From Aminobacter aganoensis (GTDB lineage Bacteria > Pseudomonadota > Alphaproteobacteria > Rhizobiales > Rhizobiaceae): a DNA stretch of 64,000 nucleotides. Made by a program: the position numbers and the translations under genes. The DNA is taken from the NCBI RefSeq assembly GCF_014206975.1, contig NZ_JACHOU010000016.1, positions 48,204-112,203 on the forward strand. Reading direction: 5' to 3'. The notes under the pieces are model-generated. The model was given only the letters and a program-made list of their open reading frames with translations. It had not been told where the DNA came from and made no database searches. Of the stretch, positions 46,352-56,208 are shown one piece after another (position 1 is the first letter of the stretch; each line of letters opens with the position of its first letter).

Positions 46352-47397
46352 TGGCAACCGTCGATCTCAAGGACGTCAAGAAGGTCTATCCCGGCGGGGT
46401 CGAGGCGGTGAAGGGCGTTTCCATCGCCATACCCGACAAGCAGCTGTGCGTGCTCGTCGGGCCGTCCGGCTGCGGCAAGTCCACGCTGTTGCGCATGATC
46501 GCCGGGCTGGAAACGATCTCGGCCGGCACCTGCTCGATCGATGGCAAGGTGGTCAACGCCATCGGCCCGACCGAACGCGACATCGCCATGGTGTTCCAGA
46601 ACTATGCGCTCTACCCGCATATGAAGGTCTACGACAACATGGCCTATGGCCTGCGCAACCGCGGTATGCCGAAGGACGAGATCGACAAGCGCGTGCGCGC
46701 CACCGCGCAGACGCTGGAACTTGCCCATCTGCTCGAGCGGCGTCCGCGCGAATTGTCAGGCGGCCAGCGCCAGCGCGTCGCCATGGGCCGGGCCATCGTG
46801 CGCAGCCCCAAGGTCTTCCTGTTCGACGAACCCCTCTCCAACCTCGACGCCAAGCTGCGCGGCCAGATGCGCGTCGAGATCAAGAACCTGCAGCGCCAGC
46901 TCGGCGTCACCTCGGTCTACGTCACCCACGACCAGCTCGAGGCGATGACGCTGGCCGACGTGCTGGTGGTGATGAATGCCGGCCTCGTCGAACAGCTGGG
47001 CGCGCCGCTCGACATCTACGAGAAGCCGGCGTCGACCTTCGTTGCCTCGTTCATTGGCGCGCCGCCGATGAACCTCCTGCCGCTGCGCAGCGGCCAGCTC
47101 GAGGGTGCTGTCTCATTGCCGGCAATACCCACCAATGCCGCCACCATCGGCTTCAGGCCGGAGGATTGCGAAGTCGGGGCCGACGGCGCCGCGGCGGAGG
47201 GTGGGCTCCGCCTGATGGCCCGGGTGCAGGGTGTCGAGCCGGTCGGTGCAGAGAGTTTTCTCTACTGCGAGGCCGCCGGCGGACGCATCGTCGTTCGCGT
47301 GCCCGGCCGCACCGCCGTGGCGGTGGGCGATCAGTTGCCGGTGCTCACGCGACGCGAGAAGCTGCATTTTTTCGGCGGCGACGGCAAGCGGGTCTGA
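46351..47397 (+). CDS. ugpC: glycerol-3-phosphate ABC transporter ATPase UgpC
   Basis: This 348-residue ABC ATPase has Walker [10 protein letters not shown], signature [17 protein letters not shown], Walker [13 protein letters not shown] and a C-terminal TOBE regulatory domain (about 260-348) of the MalK/UgpC class. It powers UgpBAE uptake. Its TOBE domain may take part in signalling as in MalK. The operon ends at the palindromic repeat at 47414. Confidence 0.95.
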   Translation: MATVDLKDVKKVYPGGVEAVKGVSIAIPDKQLCVLVGPSGCGKSTLLRMIAGLETISAGTCSIDGKVVNAIGPTERDIAMVFQNYALYPHMKVYDNMAYGLRNRGMPKDEIDKRVRATAQTLELAHLLERRPRELSGGQRQRVAMGRAIVRSPKVFLFDEPLSNLDAKLRGQMRVEIKNLQRQLGVTSVYVTHDQLEAMTLADVLVVMNAGLVEQLGAPLDIYEKPASTFVASFIGAPPMNLLPLRSGQLEGAVSLPAIPTNAATIGFRPEDCEVGADGAAAEGGLRLMARVQGVEPVGAESFLYCEAAGGRIVVRVPGRTAVAVGDQLPVLTRREKLHFFGGDGKRV

Positions 47398-47413
47398 TTT
47401 GCAAAGGCTGCCA

Positions 47414-47537
47414 GGTGGTGCGTCCTTCGACAGGCTCAGGATGAGGGGCGTCGGCGCGGACACTCCCTTTCACCCCAGCTAGCTTCGCGGTTGCGCACAC
47501 GGTCCTCATCCTGAGCCTGTCGAAGGACGCACCACCC
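47414..47537. repeat. palindromic intergenic repeat, copy 2
   Basis: Inverted arms (left about 47414-47448, right about 47501-47537; core CCTTCGACAGGCTCAGGATG) match the elements at 38704 and 56209 except for CAGGCTC in place of CAAGCTC in both arms. The paired change keeps the hairpin complementary. It lies between ugpC and the diguanylate cyclase gene. Confidence 0.9.
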
Positions 47538-47654
47538 GGCAATCGCAACCGACAAGCTGACGATTGCCGGATCGCTCGCATTTGAGTGCCGGCGCTAACC
47601 CCTTGTTCATGTCGCTCGACCCAATATCGATGCAAGATCAAGGAGGTGGCAGCA

Positions 47655-48458
47655 TTGCGGGCATCTTTGAAGAAGCTGTCGTGGAATGCGTGGCTGCAAC
47701 TGGCCGGCTGGACGGTGTTCGGGACGCTCGGCTGCGTCGCGTTCTCGCTCGCCGTCACCTTCGTGCTTTTCAAGAATGCCGGCGCCGAGGTCTTCGATCT
47801 TGTTCTGATCGAGGCGACCGTGGTGCCGATCCTTCTGGCGGCGCCGCTGTTCTTCTATCTGACGCTGAAATTGCGCGAACTGGCGATCGTCAATCACAAG
47901 CTCGTCGTTGCGGCATCGACCGATGCCCTGACCGCCTGTCTCAACCGGGGCGCATTCTCCAGTCGCGTCAACGACGTGCTGGCGCGCGAGATCGAGCGCC
48001 GCAACCAGCGCACCATGGGCGCGCTGCTGGTCATCGATGCCGACCACTTCAAGTCGGTCAACGACAGTTTCGGCCATGCCGAAGGAGATCAGGCGTTGCG
48101 TGTCATCGTTGCCGCGATCCAGCCCTGCCTGCGCTCGGACGACATGCTCGGCCGCCTCGGCGGTGAGGAATTCGCCGTCTTCCTGCCGGGCGCGTCACCC
48201 GTCAATGCCGCCGACATCGCCGAACGCATTCGTCGTTCGGTGGCGGAGGCGTCGTTCCAGCCTGCCGGCCGGATTCATCGGCTGACGGTCAGTGTCGGCG
48301 GGGCGGTGTTCAACAGGCCGGTCGGCTTCGAGGAGCTGTTCCGGGTCGCCGACCTGCATCTCTACGAAGCCAAGGGTGCGGGGCGCAATCGCGTCGAGCT
48401 TGCGCCGATGCCGCCGGACCAAACGCCCGGCTGGTATGCACCCAACCTCCTGAACTGA
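47655..48458 (+). CDS. membrane-anchored diguanylate cyclase (GGDEF)
   Basis: This protein of about 267 residues has two N-terminal helices (WLQLAGWTVFGTLGCVAFSLAVTFVLF and VVPILLAAPLFFYL), a short linker and a GGDEF domain with active site GGEEF. The inhibitory site RSDD lies exactly five residues upstream, so c-di-GMP feedback is expected. It makes c-di-GMP from two GTP. TTG at 47655 is preferred because a strong AAGGAGG lies 8 bases upstream; GTG at 47646 or ATG at 47586 would place that site inside the gene. Confidence 0.88.
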   Translation: MRASLKKLSWNAWLQLAGWTVFGTLGCVAFSLAVTFVLFKNAGAEVFDLVLIEATVVPILLAAPLFFYLTLKLRELAIVNHKLVVAASTDALTACLNRGAFSSRVNDVLAREIERRNQRTMGALLVIDADHFKSVNDSFGHAEGDQALRVIVAAIQPCLRSDDMLGRLGGEEFAVFLPGASPVNAADIAERIRRSVAEASFQPAGRIHRLTVSVGGAVFNRPVGFEELFRVADLHLYEAKGAGRNRVELAPMPPDQTPGWYAPNLLN

Positions 48459-48464
48459 CGGTCG

Positions 48465-49346
48465 TCAGCGCGTCGGGACCGGATGCTCGCCGCGATAGTC
48501 GTAGAAGCCGCGTCCGGTCTTGCGGCCGAGCCAGCCGGCCTCGACATATTTCACCAAGAGCGGGCAGGGGCGGTACTTCGAGTCCGACAGCCCGTCATGC
48601 AGCACCTGCATGATCGACAGGCAGGTGTCGAGGCCGATGAAGTCTGCGAGCTGCAGCGGGCCCATCGGATGGTTGGCGCCGAGCTTCATCGCCGTGTCGA
48701 TGGCCTCGACGGTGCCGACCCCCTCATAGAGCGTGTAGATCGCTTCGTTGATCATCGGCAGAAGGATGCGGTTGACGATGAAGGCCGGGAAGTCTTCCGA
48801 CACCGTCACCGTCTTGTCGAGGTGGCGGACATAGGCCTTGGCCGTCTCGAAGGTCTTGTCCTCGGTGGCGATGCCGCGCACCAGTTCGACCAGCTTCATC
48901 ACCGGAACCGGGTTCATGAAGTGGATGCCGATGAAGCGTTCCGGACGGTCGGTCTGGGCCGCCAGCCGGGTGATCGAGATGGAGGAGGTGTTGGTGGCGA
49001 GGATCGCCTCGGGGTTCAACTGCGGGCAGAGCTGCGCATAGATCTTGCGCTTGATCGTCTCGTCCTCGGTCGCTGCCTCGATGACCAGGTCGGCGCTGGC
49101 GAGGTCGGCCATGGCAGGCGCCGAGCCGATGCGCGCCATGGCGTCCTTGCGGGCCTGGTCCTCGAGCTTGCCGGACGCGACCTGGCGCGCCAGATTGCCG
49201 TTGATGGTGGCGATGCCCTTTTCGATGCGCTCCGGCGAAACGTCGTAGAGAAGCACGCTGTAGCCGGCCAGTGCGGACACGTGTGCGATGCCGCCGCCCA
49301 TCTGGCCAGCGCCGACAATGCCGATCGTCTCGATCTTACCCGTCAT
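48465..49346 (-). CDS. hbdA: 3-hydroxybutyryl-CoA dehydrogenase
   Basis: This 293-residue enzyme has an NAD site ([16 protein letters not shown]), the signature [20 protein letters not shown] with its catalytic histidine, and the all-helical C-terminal domain ([36 protein letters not shown]). It interconverts acetoacetyl-CoA and 3-hydroxybutyryl-CoA in fatty-acid or butanoate metabolism. ATG at 49346 follows. The etfBA genes upstream are on the same strand but separated by a hairpin. Confidence 0.93.
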   Translation of the reverse strand: MTGKIETIGIVGAGQMGGGIAHVSALAGYSVLLYDVSPERIEKGIATINGNLARQVASGKLEDQARKDAMARIGSAPAMADLASADLVIEAATEDETIKRKIYAQLCPQLNPEAILATNTSSISITRLAAQTDRPERFIGIHFMNPVPVMKLVELVRGIATEDKTFETAKAYVRHLDKTVTVSEDFPAFIVNRILLPMINEAIYTLYEGVGTVEAIDTAMKLGANHPMGPLQLADFIGLDTCLSIMQVLHDGLSDSKYRPCPLLVKYVEAGWLGRKTGRGFYDYRGEHPVPTR

Positions 49347-49396
49347 CACACCTATCCCGTCGCATGCTTTTTTAGTTTTGTGCAATGCAAACTAAA

Positions 49397-49427
49397 TGGC
49401 CGGGGTAGCATTCGTCTACCCCGGCCA
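49397..49427 (-). terminator. hairpin between etfA and hbdA
   Basis: A perfect 12-base stem TGGCCGGGGTAG/CTACCCCGGCCA with a 7-base loop, followed on the minus strand by TTTAGTTT. It begins 30 bases after the etfA stop and probably separates etfBA from hbdA or attenuates read-through. Confidence 0.75.
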
Positions 49428-49457
49428 TCACATTTTAATCCCTGACGCGAGTGGGCG

Positions 49458-50387
49458 TCAAAGTGCCTTTTCGAGTTCCGGCAGGACGGTAAACAGGTCG
49501 CCGACGATGCCGTAGTCTGCGACCTGGAAGATCGGCGCTTCCTCGTCCTTGTTGATGGCGACGATGACCTTCGAGTCCTTCATGCCGGCGAGGTGCTGGA
49601 TCGCACCCGAGATGCCGCAGGCGATGTAGAGGTCGGGCGCCACGACCTTGCCGGTCTGGCCGACCTGCCAGTCGTTGGGGGCGTAGCCGGCGTCGACGGC
49701 AGCGCGCGAGGCGCCGACGGCAGCACCGAGCTTGTCGGCGACGGGCAGGATGACTTCCTGGAACTTCTCGGCCGAACCCAGCGCACGGCCGCCCGAGATG
49801 ATGATCTTGGCCGAGGTCAGCTCCGGACGGTCGCTCTCCGACAGCTTGTTCTCGACGAAGGTCGAGAGGCCGGGATTGGCCGCGGCCGCAACAGTCTCGA
49901 CCGAAGCCGAACCGCCTTCACCGGCTGCCTGGAACGAGGCGGTGCGCACGGTGATGACCTTCTTGGCGCCGATTGCCTGCACCGTCTGGATGGCGTTGCC
50001 GGCATAGATCGGGCGCTTGAAGGTATCGGCCGAGACGACCTCGATGATCTCCGAGACCTGGGCGACGTCGAGCAGGGCTGCGACGCGCGGGGCGACGTTC
50101 TTGCCGGTCGAGGTCGCGGCGGCAACGATGGTGTCGTAGTTGCCGGCGAGGCCGACGACCAGTGCTGCGGTTGGCTCGGCCAGGCGCTCGGCCAGTTCTT
50201 CGCTTTCAGCGAGCAGAACCTTGCGCACGCCTTTCAGCTTGGCGGCTGCGTCAGCGGCTGCCTTGGCGCCCTTGCCGGCGACCAGGACGTCGATGTCGGA
50301 ACCGATCTTCTGGGCTGCCGACAGCGCCTTGGCGGTCTGGTCGGAGAGCGAAGCATTGTCGTGTTCGGCGATGAGGAGAATTGCCAT
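49458..50387 (-). CDS. etfA: electron transfer flavoprotein alpha subunit
   Basis: This 309-residue FAD-binding subunit of ETF has the C-terminal signature [90 protein letters not shown]. It accepts electrons from acyl-CoA dehydrogenases and passes them to ETF-ubiquinone oxidoreductase. It lies 24 bases after etfB. Confidence 0.96.
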   Translation of the reverse strand: MAILLIAEHDNASLSDQTAKALSAAQKIGSDIDVLVAGKGAKAAADAAAKLKGVRKVLLAESEELAERLAEPTAALVVGLAGNYDTIVAAATSTGKNVAPRVAALLDVAQVSEIIEVVSADTFKRPIYAGNAIQTVQAIGAKKVITVRTASFQAAGEGGSASVETVAAAANPGLSTFVENKLSESDRPELTSAKIIISGGRALGSAEKFQEVILPVADKLGAAVGASRAAVDAGYAPNDWQVGQTGKVVAPDLYIACGISGAIQHLAGMKDSKVIVAINKDEEAPIFQVADYGIVGDLFTVLPELEKAL

Positions 50388-50411
50388 GTGTGTGATCCCT
50401 TTCCGCTTCGC

Positions 50412-51161
50412 TTAGAGCACGCCGGCTTCGTTCTTGAGCTTGTCGACCAGCTCGGCCACCGTCTTGACCTTGACGCCTGCCTTGCGGCCGCCCGGCTCTT
50501 CGGTCTTCAGCACCTTGAGGCGCGGGGCGATGTCGGCGCCGAAGTCGGCTGCCGACTTCTCGTCGAGCGGCTTCTTCTTGGCTTTCATGATGTTGGGCAG
50601 CGAGGCATAGCGCGGCTGGTTGAGGCGCAGGTCGACCGTCACGATCGCCGGCATCTTGAGCGACACGGTCTGCAGGCCGCCGTCGACTTCGCGCGTCACA
50701 TTGGCCTTGTCGCCAGCGAGTTCGATCTTCGAGGCAAAAGTGCCCTGGGCCCAGCCGAGCAGGGCCGCCAGCATCTGTCCGGTCTGGTTCGAATCGTCGT
50801 CGATCGCCTGCTTGCCGAGCAGCACCAGGCCCGGCGTCTCCGCCTCGACCACGCCCTTCAGCACCTTGGCGACGCCGAGCGGCTCGACGGCTTCATCGGT
50901 CTTGACCAGGATGGCGCGGTCGGCGCCCATGGCGAGTGCGGTGCGCAGCGTTTCCTGGGCCTGGGCAGGTCCGATCGAAACCACCACGATTTCCTCGACC
51001 TTGCCGGCCTCCTTGAGGCGGATCGCCTCTTCGACCGCGATCTCGTCGAACGGGTTCATCGCCATCTTCACATTGGCGAGTTCGACGCCCGAACCGTCGC
51101 CCTTAACCCGAACCTTGACGTTCGCATCGACAACCCGCTTCACCGGGACGAGAACTTTCAT
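50412..51161 (-). CDS. etfB: electron transfer flavoprotein beta subunit
   Basis: This 249-residue AMP-binding partner of EtfA has the EtfB signature [32 protein letters not shown] and [23 protein letters not shown]. It forms the ETF heterodimer in fatty-acid and amino-acid oxidation. It is first of the etfBA pair; hbdA downstream fits the same metabolism. Confidence 0.96.
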   Translation of the reverse strand: MKVLVPVKRVVDANVKVRVKGDGSGVELANVKMAMNPFDEIAVEEAIRLKEAGKVEEIVVVSIGPAQAQETLRTALAMGADRAILVKTDEAVEPLGVAKVLKGVVEAETPGLVLLGKQAIDDDSNQTGQMLAALLGWAQGTFASKIELAGDKANVTREVDGGLQTVSLKMPAIVTVDLRLNQPRYASLPNIMKAKKKPLDEKSAADFGADIAPRLKVLKTEEPGGRKAGVKVKTVAELVDKLKNEAGVL

Positions 51162-51383
51162 GGGCTGGTACCTCTCTGAACAGCGATGTGAGCCGCGCTA
51201 TAGCAGCGCTCGGGCCGACGCAATTGTCGATTGCCGACATATTGGGCGGAAAAACAGACTTGATCTCGCGCTTTTGGTGGCGGGAGGGCTGCCGCAAGCG
51301 GCGGGAACGTAGTTGTGGCTAACGTTAACGTCAATATCTGCTTCAAGCTCAAATCGTTTGAAACAAACCGAGCTTTCGCGGGC

Positions 51384-52172
51384 TTATTGCCGGCCCCAGC
51401 GCGGTGCCGGTTGCGCCGTCGGCGGCTCCGGCGTCGCCGGCTCGGGCATGGCGGGCGCTTCGGTCTTTTCGGGGCTTGGCACGGCCTCTTCCGCATCTGC
51501 AAAGAGCGGCACGTCGCGCCTGCGCAGCACCAGCACCAGCACGGCGCCGGCAATAATGCCGCCGACATGGGCAGCCCAGCTGACCTCGTCGTCACCACCG
51601 ATGGCGATCATCGTGAACTGGAACAACACCCACAGTACCAGCGGGATCCAGGCCGGAATGCGCAGCGGGATACGGGCAAAGGCGAGGACCCACACCTTCA
51701 CGCGCGGATAGAGAATCAGATAGGCGACGACGATGCCGGCGATGGCGCCCGAGGCGCCGATCAACGGCGTCTGGGAATCGGGCAGGATCAGGCCATGCAG
51801 GAAAGCGCCGGCGACTGCGCAGAGCAAATAGAAGACCAGGAAGCGGAAATGGCCGAGCGCGTCCTCGACATTGTCGCCGAACACCCACAAAAACAGCATG
51901 TTGCCGCCGAGATGCAGGATGTCGCCATGCAGGAAGGAATAGGTGACGTAACTCAGCTTTTCCGGGATGATGATCAGGTCGGGAGACAGCTCGGCAAGGT
52001 CATGCACCACCGAGGGGATGTAGCCGAGGCCGAGGACCGCGGCGGTCGCGAACTCCTCGCTGCCGAGCGACGTCGCGAAATAGACGATGACGTTGATGGC
52101 GATCAGGCCGAACGTCACATATTGCAGGCGGATGTGGCGCAGCCGGTTCGAATCGTAGAGCGGAATGAACAT
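51384..52172 (-). CDS. rhomboid-family intramembrane serine protease
   Basis: This 262-residue protein has six to seven helices and the catalytic pair: serine in LIGASGAIAGIV and histidine in WAAHVGGIIAG. The C-terminus is proline/glutamate-rich. Rhomboids cut transmembrane substrates; none is known for this one. It is in a cluster with the PduO-type and SDR genes on the same strand. Confidence 0.92.
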   Translation of the reverse strand: MFIPLYDSNRLRHIRLQYVTFGLIAINVIVYFATSLGSEEFATAAVLGLGYIPSVVHDLAELSPDLIIIPEKLSYVTYSFLHGDILHLGGNMLFLWVFGDNVEDALGHFRFLVFYLLCAVAGAFLHGLILPDSQTPLIGASGAIAGIVVAYLILYPRVKVWVLAFARIPLRIPAWIPLVLWVLFQFTMIAIGGDDEVSWAAHVGGIIAGAVLVLVLRRRDVPLFADAEEAVPSPEKTEAPAMPEPATPEPPTAQPAPRWGRQ

Positions 52173-52259
52173 GCGTTTCGCTTCCGCCCTCCCGGCGACA
52201 GCATCGACCCGAAATCGATTTCGGAAAGTACGATGCGCAGATTCAAGCTTTCAGGCCAA

Positions 52260-52841
52260 TCAGCGGTTCTTGCCGGGAACCCATAGCACATCGGCTTTTC
52301 CGTTGTCATTGACCACGCGCGCGGCGACGAACAGCAGGTCCGAGACGCGGTTGATGTAGCGGATGCCTTCGCGGTTGACGTGCTCGTCCGGGTCCTGGGT
52401 GAGCGCCACCATCACGCGCTCGGCGCGCCGGGCGACCGTGCGGGCGAGGTGAAGGGCCGCCGCCGCCGGCGAGCCGCCGTTCAGAACGAAGGACCGGAGC
52501 GGGGCGAGGTCGGCGTTGAGCCGGTCGATGTCGGCTTCGATGCGCGCGGTCTGACTGGCGATGATGCGTAGCGGCTCGTAGCCGAGGTCCTTGCCGGTAT
52601 CGGGCGTCGACAGGTCGGCGCCGAGGTCGAACATGTCGTTCTGGATGCGGCCGAGCATGGCGTCGATGTCGGGATTTTCGGTTGCCGTGTGCACCCGGGC
52701 CATGCCGATGCAGGCATTGGCTTCGTCGACCGCGCCATAGGCTTCGACGCGCAGGTCGGATTTCAGCCGCCGCTCGCCGCTGCCAAGGCCGGTCGTGCCG
52801 TCGTCGCCGGTACGGGTGTAGATCTTGTTGAGCTTGACCAT
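52260..52841 (-). CDS. cob(I)yrinic acid a,c-diamide adenosyltransferase (PduO type)
   Basis: This 193-residue ATP:corrinoid adenosyltransferase makes adenosylcobalamin. The N-terminal ATP loop is IYTRTGDDGTTGLGSGERR, with later motifs VDEANACIG, ADLSTP, FVLNGGSPAAAALHLARTVARRAER and INRVSDLLFVAAR. It complements cobS/cobT elsewhere in the window, although it is unlinked. It lies 6 bases after the small membrane protein gene. Confidence 0.94.
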   Translation of the reverse strand: MVKLNKIYTRTGDDGTTGLGSGERRLKSDLRVEAYGAVDEANACIGMARVHTATENPDIDAMLGRIQNDMFDLGADLSTPDTGKDLGYEPLRIIASQTARIEADIDRLNADLAPLRSFVLNGGSPAAAALHLARTVARRAERVMVALTQDPDEHVNREGIRYINRVSDLLFVAARVVNDNGKADVLWVPGKNR

Positions 52842-52847
52842 CCCAGT

Positions 52848-53042
52848 TCAGCCGCCGCGTGTGAAATAGAGGGTCAGCAGGATGAACACCAGCGCCACCG
52901 CCTGCAACAGCACGCGCGCCTGCATCAGCTTGTTGGAGGCGTTGCCCGAGCCGCCGCGCAGCATGTTGATGAGGCCGCGGATCAGGACGACCACGACTGC
53001 GAACATGAAGACGACGGCGAGGATGTTGAATACGGTAGCCAT
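52848..53042 (-). CDS. small twin-transmembrane protein (HIG1-like)
   Basis: This 64-residue protein consists of two hydrophobic helices (residues 4-28 and 44-61) joined by a polar turn (RGGSGNASNKLMQARVLLQ) that recalls the HIG1 domain of respiratory assembly factors. It lies directly before the adenosyltransferase gene, a conserved rhizobial order. The function is not established. Confidence 0.82.
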   Translation of the reverse strand: MATVFNILAVVFMFAVVVVLIRGLINMLRGGSGNASNKLMQARVLLQAVALVFILLTLYFTRGG

Positions 53043-53066
53043 TTGGGTTCCAGTTCGGTTGGCCGG

Positions 53067-53909
53067 TCAGGCTTGGCGGGCCAGAATTCGGTAGAGCAGC
53101 GAGGCGGGCAGGAGGCGCTTCAGCACGACGCCGATTCTCGCCGGGGTCGTGACAACATAATGCGGACGCGGGCGCGGCGACAGCAGGGCGTGTCGCAATA
53201 CCGCATGAACCGCTTCCGGCCCCAGCTTCATCCGCGATTTGGAGCCGCCGCCGGAAAGTCTCGCGAGTTGTGCGCGATAGGCTTCGTGGTGGACCGAGCG
53301 CTCGTGATCGATGTAGCGCAGGAACCAGGCCAGCCCGTTGGTGGCGATCTTCGACGTCACAGGGCCTGGCTCGATCATCGCGACATGGACGCCCGTTCCG
53401 GCGAGCTCCTGGCGCATGCACAGCATCAGGCCTTCCAGCGCATGCTTGGAGGCGGCATAGGCGCCGCGAAACGGCACCGGCGTCAGGCCCAGGATCGACG
53501 AGCAGTTGACGATGCGGCCATGTCCCTGCGCGCGCATGACCGGCACGATGCGCCGGGTCAGGTCGTGCCAGCCGAAGAAATTGGCCTCGAACTGGTCGCG
53601 CAGCGCCGCCATGGGCAGGTCCTCGACCGCGCCGGGCTGGGCATGCGCACCGTTGTTGAACAACGCGTCGAGCCTGCCGCCGGTGCGCTCCAGTACGGTC
53701 GCCACCAGCGCCTCGATCGATTGCGGCTCGGCATAGTCGAGATAGAGCGCCTCGATGCTGTCGGCTTCCAAGGCTGCGATGTCCTCCGGCTTGCGTGCCG
53801 TGGCGAATACGCGCCAGCCTTCCGCGTGCAGCGCACGGGCGCAATGGGCGCCGATGCCAGACGACGCGCCAGTCACGATTATCGTGCGTAACTCCTTGAT
53901 CGGGTTCAC
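53067..53909 (-). CDS. short-chain dehydrogenase/reductase (SDR)
   Basis: This 280-residue classical SDR has the cofactor loop TIIVTGASSGIGAHCARAL, the NNG motif in LFNNGAHAQPG, and the catalytic Ser and YxxxK in SSILGLTPVPFRGAYAASKHALEG. GTG at 53909 is preferred to the longer frame (53972), which would overlap the divergent YihY promoter region. It reduces or oxidises an unknown alcohol/ketone with NAD(P)H. Confidence 0.9.
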   Translation of the reverse strand: MNPIKELRTIIVTGASSGIGAHCARALHAEGWRVFATARKPEDIAALEADSIEALYLDYAEPQSIEALVATVLERTGGRLDALFNNGAHAQPGAVEDLPMAALRDQFEANFFGWHDLTRRIVPVMRAQGHGRIVNCSSILGLTPVPFRGAYAASKHALEGLMLCMRQELAGTGVHVAMIEPGPVTSKIATNGLAWFLRYIDHERSVHHEAYRAQLARLSGGGSKSRMKLGPEAVHAVLRHALLSPRPRPHYVVTTPARIGVVLKRLLPASLLYRILARQA

Positions 53910-53998
53910 TTCGCTGCCGCCAACACTTGCCAACCGGGGCAAACCCTTCCCATATTCGCGCCCTGGAAACAATCGGACGGAGCGGTAAACTGGAGTTG

Positions 53999-54850
53999 AT
54001 GCGCAAGATCGTCGCCACGAGGCGCGTGCTCTTCGACGCAGCCGGCCACTTCCATGACGACGACGGCTGGGCGATGGCCAGTCATCTCGCCATCTCGACG
54101 CTGATGGCGCTGTTTCCGTTCCTCATCTTCGCCACCACGCTTGCCAGCTTCCTCGGCGCCGATGCCTTTGCCGAAACCGCCGTGCACCTGGTGTTCGACA
54201 CCTGGCCCGAGCAGATCGCGGCACCCATCGCACGCGAAGTGGTCAACGTGCTGACCGTGCCGCGCACCGACCTCTTGACCTACGGCGTCGTGCTTGCAGC
54301 CTACTTCGCCTCCAACGGCGTCGAGGCGCTGCGCACCTCGCTCAATCGCGCCTACCGCGTCGCGGAAACCCGCACCTTCTGGTTCCGCCGCATCCAGAGC
54401 CTGATTTTCGTGTTGATCGCCACGATCAGCTTCGTTGCCATCTCGGTGCTGCTGGTGTTCGCGCCGATCATCGCGCGCCTCCTCGAGGCTAAGTTCGAGT
54501 GGATCCAGCCCTATATGGGCACCATCACCGTGTGGCGCTTCACCATCGCCTCGGCGGTCATCGTGTTCGGGCTGTTTGCCGTGCACATCTGGCTGCCCGC
54601 CGGCCGCCGGCGCTTCATGAGCATCCTCCCCGGCATCGTCTTCACGCTGCTCGCCTGGCTCGCCGGGTCGACGATCTTCGCCGCCTATCTCGACACATTC
54701 TCGTCCTACGTCACCACCTATGCCGGCCTCGCCTCGATCATGATCGCGGTGGTGTTCCTCTACATCGTCTCGGCGATCTTCATCCTCGGCGGCGAGCTCA
54801 ACGCCGCGATCAGCCGCTATCTCGAGGCCCGCGCCCGCGTGCCCGGCTGA
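53999..54850 (+). CDS. YihY/BrkB-family inner-membrane protein
   Basis: This 283-residue membrane protein has six predicted helices and the YihY signature DDDGWAMASHLAISTLMALFPFLIFATTLASFLG and SNGVEALRTSLNRAYRVAETRTFWFRRIQSL. ATG at 53999 follows TGGAG. Its function is unclear despite the ribonuclease BN name used for the family. It is divergent from the SDR gene and overlaps the convergent EamA gene by 34 bases. Confidence 0.9.
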   Translation: MRKIVATRRVLFDAAGHFHDDDGWAMASHLAISTLMALFPFLIFATTLASFLGADAFAETAVHLVFDTWPEQIAAPIAREVVNVLTVPRTDLLTYGVVLAAYFASNGVEALRTSLNRAYRVAETRTFWFRRIQSLIFVLIATISFVAISVLLVFAPIIARLLEAKFEWIQPYMGTITVWRFTIASAVIVFGLFAVHIWLPAGRRRFMSILPGIVFTLLAWLAGSTIFAAYLDTFSSYVTTYAGLASIMIAVVFLYIVSAIFILGGELNAAISRYLEARARVPG

Positions 54851-55755
54851 GCCATGGCAAGGCCGACGCCCAGCGTGGCGATCGCCATGCCGACGAGCTG
54901 GATCGCCGACAATTGCTCGCCGAACAGCAGCCAGGCGATGACCGCAGTCACGGCCGGCACGAGGTAGAACAGCGAGGCGACCTTCGACATGGCGCCGTCG
55001 CGGATCATCACCATCAGCAGGAATATCGCGCCGATCGACAGCACGAACACCAGCCAGGCCATGGCGAAAATCAGCTCGCCATTGACCGTCATCTGCCGCG
55101 TCTCGAATGCCAGCGAGGCGATGGTCGTCAGGAGCGCCGCGCCGACATATTGCCAGAAGGTGCCGGTCACGAGGTCGCCCGATGCGCCGACGCGCTTCTG
55201 CCAGATGGTGCCGGCACTGATGCCGGCCATGGCGATGATGGATGCCGTCAGCGTTTGCCAGGTCACGCCGCCGCCGAGCGCGCCGAGCTTGGGCGACAGC
55301 ACGATGACCACGCCGGCGAAGCCCGTGGCGAGCCCGACCCAATGGCGCGGGCGGATCTCTTCGCCCAGAAGCTTGCCTGCCAGCACCGCCGTCACCAGCG
55401 GCTGAAGGCCGGCGATGAGCGCCGACAGCCCGGCCGGCAGGCCCTGGTGGATCGCCCAGAACACGCCGCCGAGGTAGACGCCGTGGAGCAGCATGCCGAT
55501 GAGCACGGCATGGAGCGCCGCGCGCCGCGAGAGCCGGGCCGAGCCGAGCGCCAGCATCACGCCGCCGAGGATCAGGAAGGCGAGCACGAAGCGGATGGCA
55601 AGGAAGGTGAATGGCTCCGCCCACGGCATGGCGTAGCGCGCGCCGATGAAGCCGGTTGCCCACAGCAGCACGAAGGTGGCCGGGATCAGCCGCTTTGGAG
55701 AGGATGTCATGGGCCACCGTGCGTCGCCGGACACCGCGCCCGGTAGGGAGTTCAT
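54817..55755 (-). CDS. EamA-family (DMT) transporter
   Basis: This 312-residue protein has ten helices in two EamA repeats (LIPATFVLLWATGFIGARYAMPWAEPFTFLAIRFVLAFLILGG and ASIIAMAGISAGTIWQKRV). An alternative start is the ATG at 55710 (MTSSPKR), which removes a polar 15-residue extension. It is a metabolite exporter of unknown substrate. Confidence 0.88.
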   Translation of the reverse strand: MNSLPGAVSGDARWPMTSSPKRLIPATFVLLWATGFIGARYAMPWAEPFTFLAIRFVLAFLILGGVMLALGSARLSRRAALHAVLIGMLLHGVYLGGVFWAIHQGLPAGLSALIAGLQPLVTAVLAGKLLGEEIRPRHWVGLATGFAGVVIVLSPKLGALGGGVTWQTLTASIIAMAGISAGTIWQKRVGASGDLVTGTFWQYVGAALLTTIASLAFETRQMTVNGELIFAMAWLVFVLSIGAIFLLMVMIRDGAMSKVASLFYLVPAVTAVIAWLLFGEQLSAIQLVGMAIATLGVGLAMAQPGTRARASR

Positions 55756-55908
55756 GCGATCGCTCTAATGCCGAATATTCGCGCAAGCAAAATGAAACGA
55801 TTGATCCATAGATTCACCGAACCTGATCTGACGACCCGATCTGGGTGATGCACACCCCGGGAGGCGGCCCGGTAGAAACTGCACAGTCGGCCTCTGAAAG
55901 GACCGAAG

Positions 55909-56196
55909 ATGTTGTGGAATCTCGATCCGGGCTGGTTGATGATGGCAATCGCCTTCGTCGCCGTCATGGCGTTCTTCTTCGGCGCAGCACTCGACGCCAT
56001 CATGAAGGACGACGGCTTCGGCCCAACGGGCAACATGCTGCTGTTCACTGTCGGCTTCTTTGGCGCCGTTCTGGTCGCCAACAGCTATGGCATTACGCTG
56101 CGCGACCTGAACCTCGCCGTCGCCTGGGGGCTTGGCGGCGCCTTCGTCTTCATCAGCGTGCTGGCGCTGGTCAAGGCGGGATTTGCCAGGTTCTGA
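55909..56196 (+). CDS. small three-helix membrane protein of unknown function
   Basis: This 95-residue protein is almost wholly hydrophobic with helices at about residues 8-28, 42-60 and 70-92, split by a polar turn IMKDDGFGPTGN. GGACCGAAG precedes the ATG, and codon use matches the neighbours, so it is probably real. I do not recognise its family. Confidence 0.7.
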   Translation: MLWNLDPGWLMMAIAFVAVMAFFFGAALDAIMKDDGFGPTGNMLLFTVGFFGAVLVANSYGITLRDLNLAVAWGLGGAFVFISVLALVKAGFARF

Positions 56197-56208
56197 CGGC
56201 GGTTGTCT

